DNA from: Mesaphorura yosii | Lineage: Eukaryota > Arthropoda > Collembola > Poduromorpha > Tullbergiidae | Length of the DNA stretch: 64,000 nt | Reading direction: 5' to 3' | NCBI GenBank assembly: GCA_009869945.1 | Contig: WIXG01000324.1 | Coordinates: forward strand, 1-64,000 | In this document: positions 61,620-64,000 of the stretch, in pieces | Layout of the letters: each line of letters opens with the position of its first letter | Numbering within the stretch: the first letter of the stretch is position 1 | The notes under the pieces: generated by a model | Told to the model about the DNA's origin: nothing | Seen by the model: the letters and a program-made list of their open reading frames with translations, nothing else | The model's database searches: none | Program-made: the position numbers and the translations under genes

Positions 61620-61744
61620 AGGGCGATATTCTCAATCAGATTTCACGGTGAGTGCGCACTCACACTCCATGTGTAAAGTGATAGTGTTGCCAGTGGCGAC
61701 TGAGTGTGAGTACACCCTCTCCTTCATATTGAGAATATCGCCCT
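61620..61744. repeat. Nested inverted repeat (hairpin, MITE-like)
   Basis: AGGGCGATATTCTCAAT at 61620-61636 is exactly complementary to ATTGAGAATATCGCCCT at 61728-61744 (17 of 17). Inside it, ACTCACACTC at 61658-61667 pairs with GAGTGTGAGT at 61702-61711 (10 of 10). A 14-base perfect palindrome, TGAGTGCGCACTCA, spans about 61649-61662. The whole 125 bases can fold as a long hairpin 175 bases past the SLC22 stop codon. It could be a small MITE, a transcript-end structure or a hairpin RNA source. No target-site duplication was identified. Confidence 0.7.
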
Positions 61745-62185
61745 CAATGAATGGATGGACGACGAAAGATGAGATTTACCATGTCAACTTCATGTATTAT
61801 CTACATTTTCCTCGTGTAATTTATTGCCCGCTCCATTCTAACTGCAGTAGGAACGAATTTACGATGAAATGAAGTGATTCATATTTCATCAAATAAATCA
61901 TTTTCCGATAACCAAATGACAAATAAGTATTGGATCGAGAACGCGATGGAAAATTCAGGAAATTTCGAGAGTTGAACTGCTCGACTGCTGCCACAGCGGG
62001 ATATTGGCACATAAGCAATAGACAAATGTAACAGTAAAGGAGATCGGTGTGCTGGTTTCATCATGCTGATTTTATACCTCATTGCAATAGATTTCGCTGC
62101 TACGTGGATCTTGTCCCCGGTACGTAGATTATATTAATGATGAGTACTGACTGAAGACTGAGGGACCTGGACAGCCCGGGTAGGG
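61745..62185. other. Intergenic, nothing recognised
   Basis: The stretch between the hairpin and the TATA box at 62186 has no gene on either strand. Confidence 0.55.
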
Positions 62186-62196
62186 TATATAAAAAG
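62186..62196 (+). promoter_or_regulatory. Strong TATA box
   Basis: TATATAAAAAG is followed 34 bases later by an initiator-like TCATTA (A at 62220). It is one of the best core-promoter matches in the window and points to the small hydrophilic frame starting at 62397. Confidence 0.65.
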
Positions 62197-62396
62197 CCTC
62201 TTCCAGCTCATCACCCATCATTACGTTCCCAAACGTTTGAAACCTCATCGAAGAATTATTCTCCATACCTCCAATATTCCCAGTATTAAATTGACCCAGT
62301 AGAGAGCTGCTTCTCCAACGGTAAATTCAGCAATTGCCTTTGAAAACTGACTGTACCAGTACTAGTAGTTTTGCCCCGTACCCTCAGATTCAAAAC

Positions 62397-62573
62397 ATGG
62401 ACAAACAGACGAAAGACCCCCAAGCCAACCGGACCAACCAGTGTAATCCAACCCATACACCAAGTGGGCCTGGGCACAATCATGGTTACACCGGGACAGG
62501 GACAAAATCTGACTTGGACAACCATGCAAATCAGAAGAATCCAAACAACAAGGAGTATGGTGGAAAGAAGTAG
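62397..62573 (+). CDS. Putative 58-aa hydrophilin-like protein
   Basis: The frame encodes 58 residues that are almost wholly polar: about nine Asn, eight Lys, seven Gly, seven Thr, several His, and a single Leu as the only large aliphatic residue. Its ATG is the first AUG downstream of the predicted start site at 62220, and a TATA box stands at 62186, so the transcript and start are consistent. Gly above 6 percent with strong hydrophilicity meets the general definition of hydrophilins, disordered desiccation- or stress-related proteins. That analogy is compositional only. The opposite strand also has a 114-codon frame (62286-62630) rich in hydrophobic residues, probably the mirror of this composition. 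No poly(A) signal is obvious, and no family is recognised. Confidence 0.45.
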   Translation: MDKQTKDPQANRTNQCNPTHTPSGPGHNHGYTGTGTKSDLDNHANQKNPNNKEYGGKK

Positions 62574-62709
62574 TAAACTCAACACACAAAACTCTAAACT
62601 GTTAATCATTTTATCAATCCATGAGGCCATAAAGTTAGTTGTACTGAAGTGCTAATACGTTTGGAATGATAAACAGAAAGCAGAAAAGTAAATAATAGCT
62701 ATTAAAACC

Positions 62710-63226
62710 TCAACAGTAGTATTTGCTGACACGTTGGTGACCAGTGTGTCGATATTTTCCAGCCATTGTGTCAGCATCTGATTTGTACGGCAACTTTTCA
62801 GTAAAGCCCAAGTCACGAAGTGCTTGACGAACTCGCATAACATCTTCTTCATCTGTCCAGTCGTATGTGTAAATGCAAATTACAGCACGCTTTCCATCTC
62901 CAAGTCCATCTGCAAGAAAGGAACAGTTACGAACATTAGCACAACTGATTGGGTCAAGGCAGAATGCATTGATACTTACAAGATGAGGATATCACAAGAA
63001 ACTTACTGTCTTTTCTGGTCGAAACTTTTGAACCTTGTCCCAAACTCCCTTCTTCTGTAGCCTTCTTAATTACTTCCCACACGGAATCAATTTCGTCATA
63101 AGTCCGGAAGATCATCCACTTACCAACATTTTCTCTTCCACGTTTAGAATTTCTCGACGTTTCGTTTCTGGCGAAGATCCAGTATCCCTGATCATAGACC
63201 GATGGTCTCAGATCTCCTGATGCCAT
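62710..63226 (-). CDS. C11orf68 (BLES03) / DUF1917-like protein
   Basis: Two exons on the minus strand, 63007-63226 and 62710-62909, phase 1, give about 139 aa. Key blocks are GYWIFARNETSRNSKRGREN, VGKWMIFRTYDEIDSVWEVI, LGQGSKVSTRKD, then RAVICIYTYDWTDEEDVMRV, RQALRDLGFTEKLPYKSD, and a C-terminal KYRHTGHQRVSKYYC. These follow the UPF0696/DUF1917 family, as I know it; human C11orf68 has an additional N-terminal part. The fold resembles the translation factor eIF4E, and the function is not established. A splice acceptor (TTTCGTAG) ends at 63237, ten bases before the start codon, so the 5' end is spliced. COX16 ends only 164 bases upstream on the same strand. Confidence 0.82.
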
Positions 63227-63390
63227 GTTTGAAAATCTACGAAAGTAATTGGAACAAAGATGACGATAGTCCGTTTCTCGTTTCAAATTTTTTACGGTTT
63301 GGCTTTATTGACCGGTTTTTCAACTACTACATTAATATTTTAAGCCTAATGAAATAGTATGGGCTAGCTAGGCACTAACTAGTATGATGT

Positions 63391-63726
63391 TTAACTAGAC
63401 TGAGAGTTGCTTTGTGTTGTAGGTAGTTGCTTTTGAGTCTCTTCCTCCCAAGGCCTTGGGCCCCTCACATTTTCCCAAGTATCGATATCAACTTTCTTAA
63501 GCCGCTCAAATTCTGCCTCGATTGTAGTTTCCTCTTGTGGCTTCATCGTAATGCCTATAGCTTCCATATCTTCTCGTGATACAGACTGTTGAGCTCTATA
63601 TTTATATCTGACTTTGGAAAATTCTGCAAGACCGAGGGCTCCTCCAAACACAAGTGCAAAGAAGGGAATGCCATATTTAAATGTTCTTGAACTTCGAAAA
63701 CCGCTGATTCTATTAGCTTGGCTCAT
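63391..63726 (-). CDS. COX16: Cytochrome c oxidase assembly protein COX16
   Basis: A single exon of 111 aa on the minus strand. It has the COX16 plan: a short basic N-terminus (FRSSRTFKYG), one membrane helix (IPFFALVFGGALGLAEFSKV) and then a charged intermembrane-space part. That part includes VRYKYRAQQ, TTIEAEFERLKKVDIDTWEN and RGPRPWEE. COX16 sits in the inner mitochondrial membrane and helps insert copper into COX2 during complex IV assembly. The C-terminal Gln/Ser/Thr tail (about 12 residues) is longer than usual. It heads a tandem with the C11orf68-like gene, 164 bases apart. Confidence 0.95.
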   Translation of the reverse strand: MSQANRISGFRSSRTFKYGIPFFALVFGGALGLAEFSKVRYKYRAQQSVSREDMEAIGITMKPQEETTIEAEFERLKKVDIDTWENVRGPRPWEEETQKQLPTTQSNSQSS

Positions 63727-64000
63727 TATGGGACTGTGTGCTTCAGGATCCCACCGAGATCCTCCACTGTGTAGAAATAGAAACCAGTACAGAGTACTTT
63801 AGAAATTGCCAGTACTCCTACCCTGATCAGTATTCGCCTTGGCGTGGTTGTATTTCGAAAATTCTGTTCCTGGCTGTTCACTTACCCAACTTATGCTCGT
63901 GACAGTGCGAACCGGTCTTCTGTTTCTAATTCCAGCAGTATCTCTGGCTAACGCAATGGGTAACAGTAACAATCAGCCATTTGCTCGTAGACCATAGATG
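63727..64000 (+). other. Window edge; possible start of a further gene
   Basis: Divergent from COX16. A 34-codon frame at 63893-63997 begins with a hydrophobic, signal-like stretch (MLVTVRTGLLFLIPAVSLAN) and contains TTCTAATTCCAG, a possible splice acceptor. It may be part of a gene running out of the window. Too little sequence to call. Confidence 0.25.

Noticed and set aside
62286-62630. 114-codon hydrophobic frame on the minus strand
   Set aside because: It mirrors the polar microgene on the plus strand; complement of Asn/Lys/Thr codons gives Val/Leu/Cys codons automatically. The TATA box and first AUG favour the plus strand.

Overview
This window reads as nuclear DNA of an animal, most likely an arthropod. 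Genes sit on both strands, are dense but separated, and are split by short GT-AG introns, mostly 45-100 bases. The total length (for example MED17 650 aa, V-ATPase E 226 aa, KRTCAP2 135 aa) and exon phases of the reconstructed genes fit animal orthologues closely. A gustatory-receptor-like protein, a serotonin-type SLC6 transporter, a Hdd11-like reeler defence protein and a solo Maelstrom-type HMG box point to a hexapod. A springtail (Collembola) is my best guess, by inference only.

Layout. 1-5.5 kb holds no recognisable gene. 5.5-13.4 kb carries a UDP-glycosyltransferase, an orphan secreted protein, an intronless berberine-bridge-type FAD oxidase and a chemoreceptor. 13.9-23.9 kb is almost all minus strand: an orphan membrane protein, a citron-like coiled-coil/CNH protein without a kinase domain, a reeler-domain protein, a decayed LINE fragment and MED17. 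25.3-31.8 kb holds a Cys/Tyr-rich secreted orphan, a four-span membrane orphan, the divergent ER pair KRTCAP2/PRDX4 and V-ATPase subunit E. 33.6-47.5 kb holds a small heat-shock protein, a YwrD-type gamma-glutamyltransferase, TANGO6, a small secreted peptide gene, an intronless UBE2D-like E2, the HMG-box gene and dCMP deaminase. 47.5-51.6 kb is empty of recognisable genes. 51.6-61.4 kb carries the serotonin transporter and an SLC22 organic ion transporter. 61.6-64 kb has a hairpin-forming inverted repeat, a TATA-driven 58-aa hydrophilic protein, a C11orf68-like gene and COX16.

The window is a mosaic of housekeeping genes (transcription, N-glycosylation, proton pumping, cytochrome oxidase assembly, nucleotide metabolism) and lineage-specific or accessory genes (UGT, BBE-type oxidase, receptor, secreted orphans). 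The UGT, BBE-type oxidase, gamma-glutamyltransferase, SLC22 transporter and peroxiredoxin could all take part in xenobiotic or redox handling, but they are scattered rather than clustered into a pathway. The most unusual items are the kinase-less citron homologue, the solo Maelstrom-type HMG box, the intronless oxidase with a possible GPI signal, the two-frame secreted peptide gene and the TATA-driven hydrophilin-like microgene. Exon structures were worked out by hand from splice signals and reading phase; no similarity search was run.
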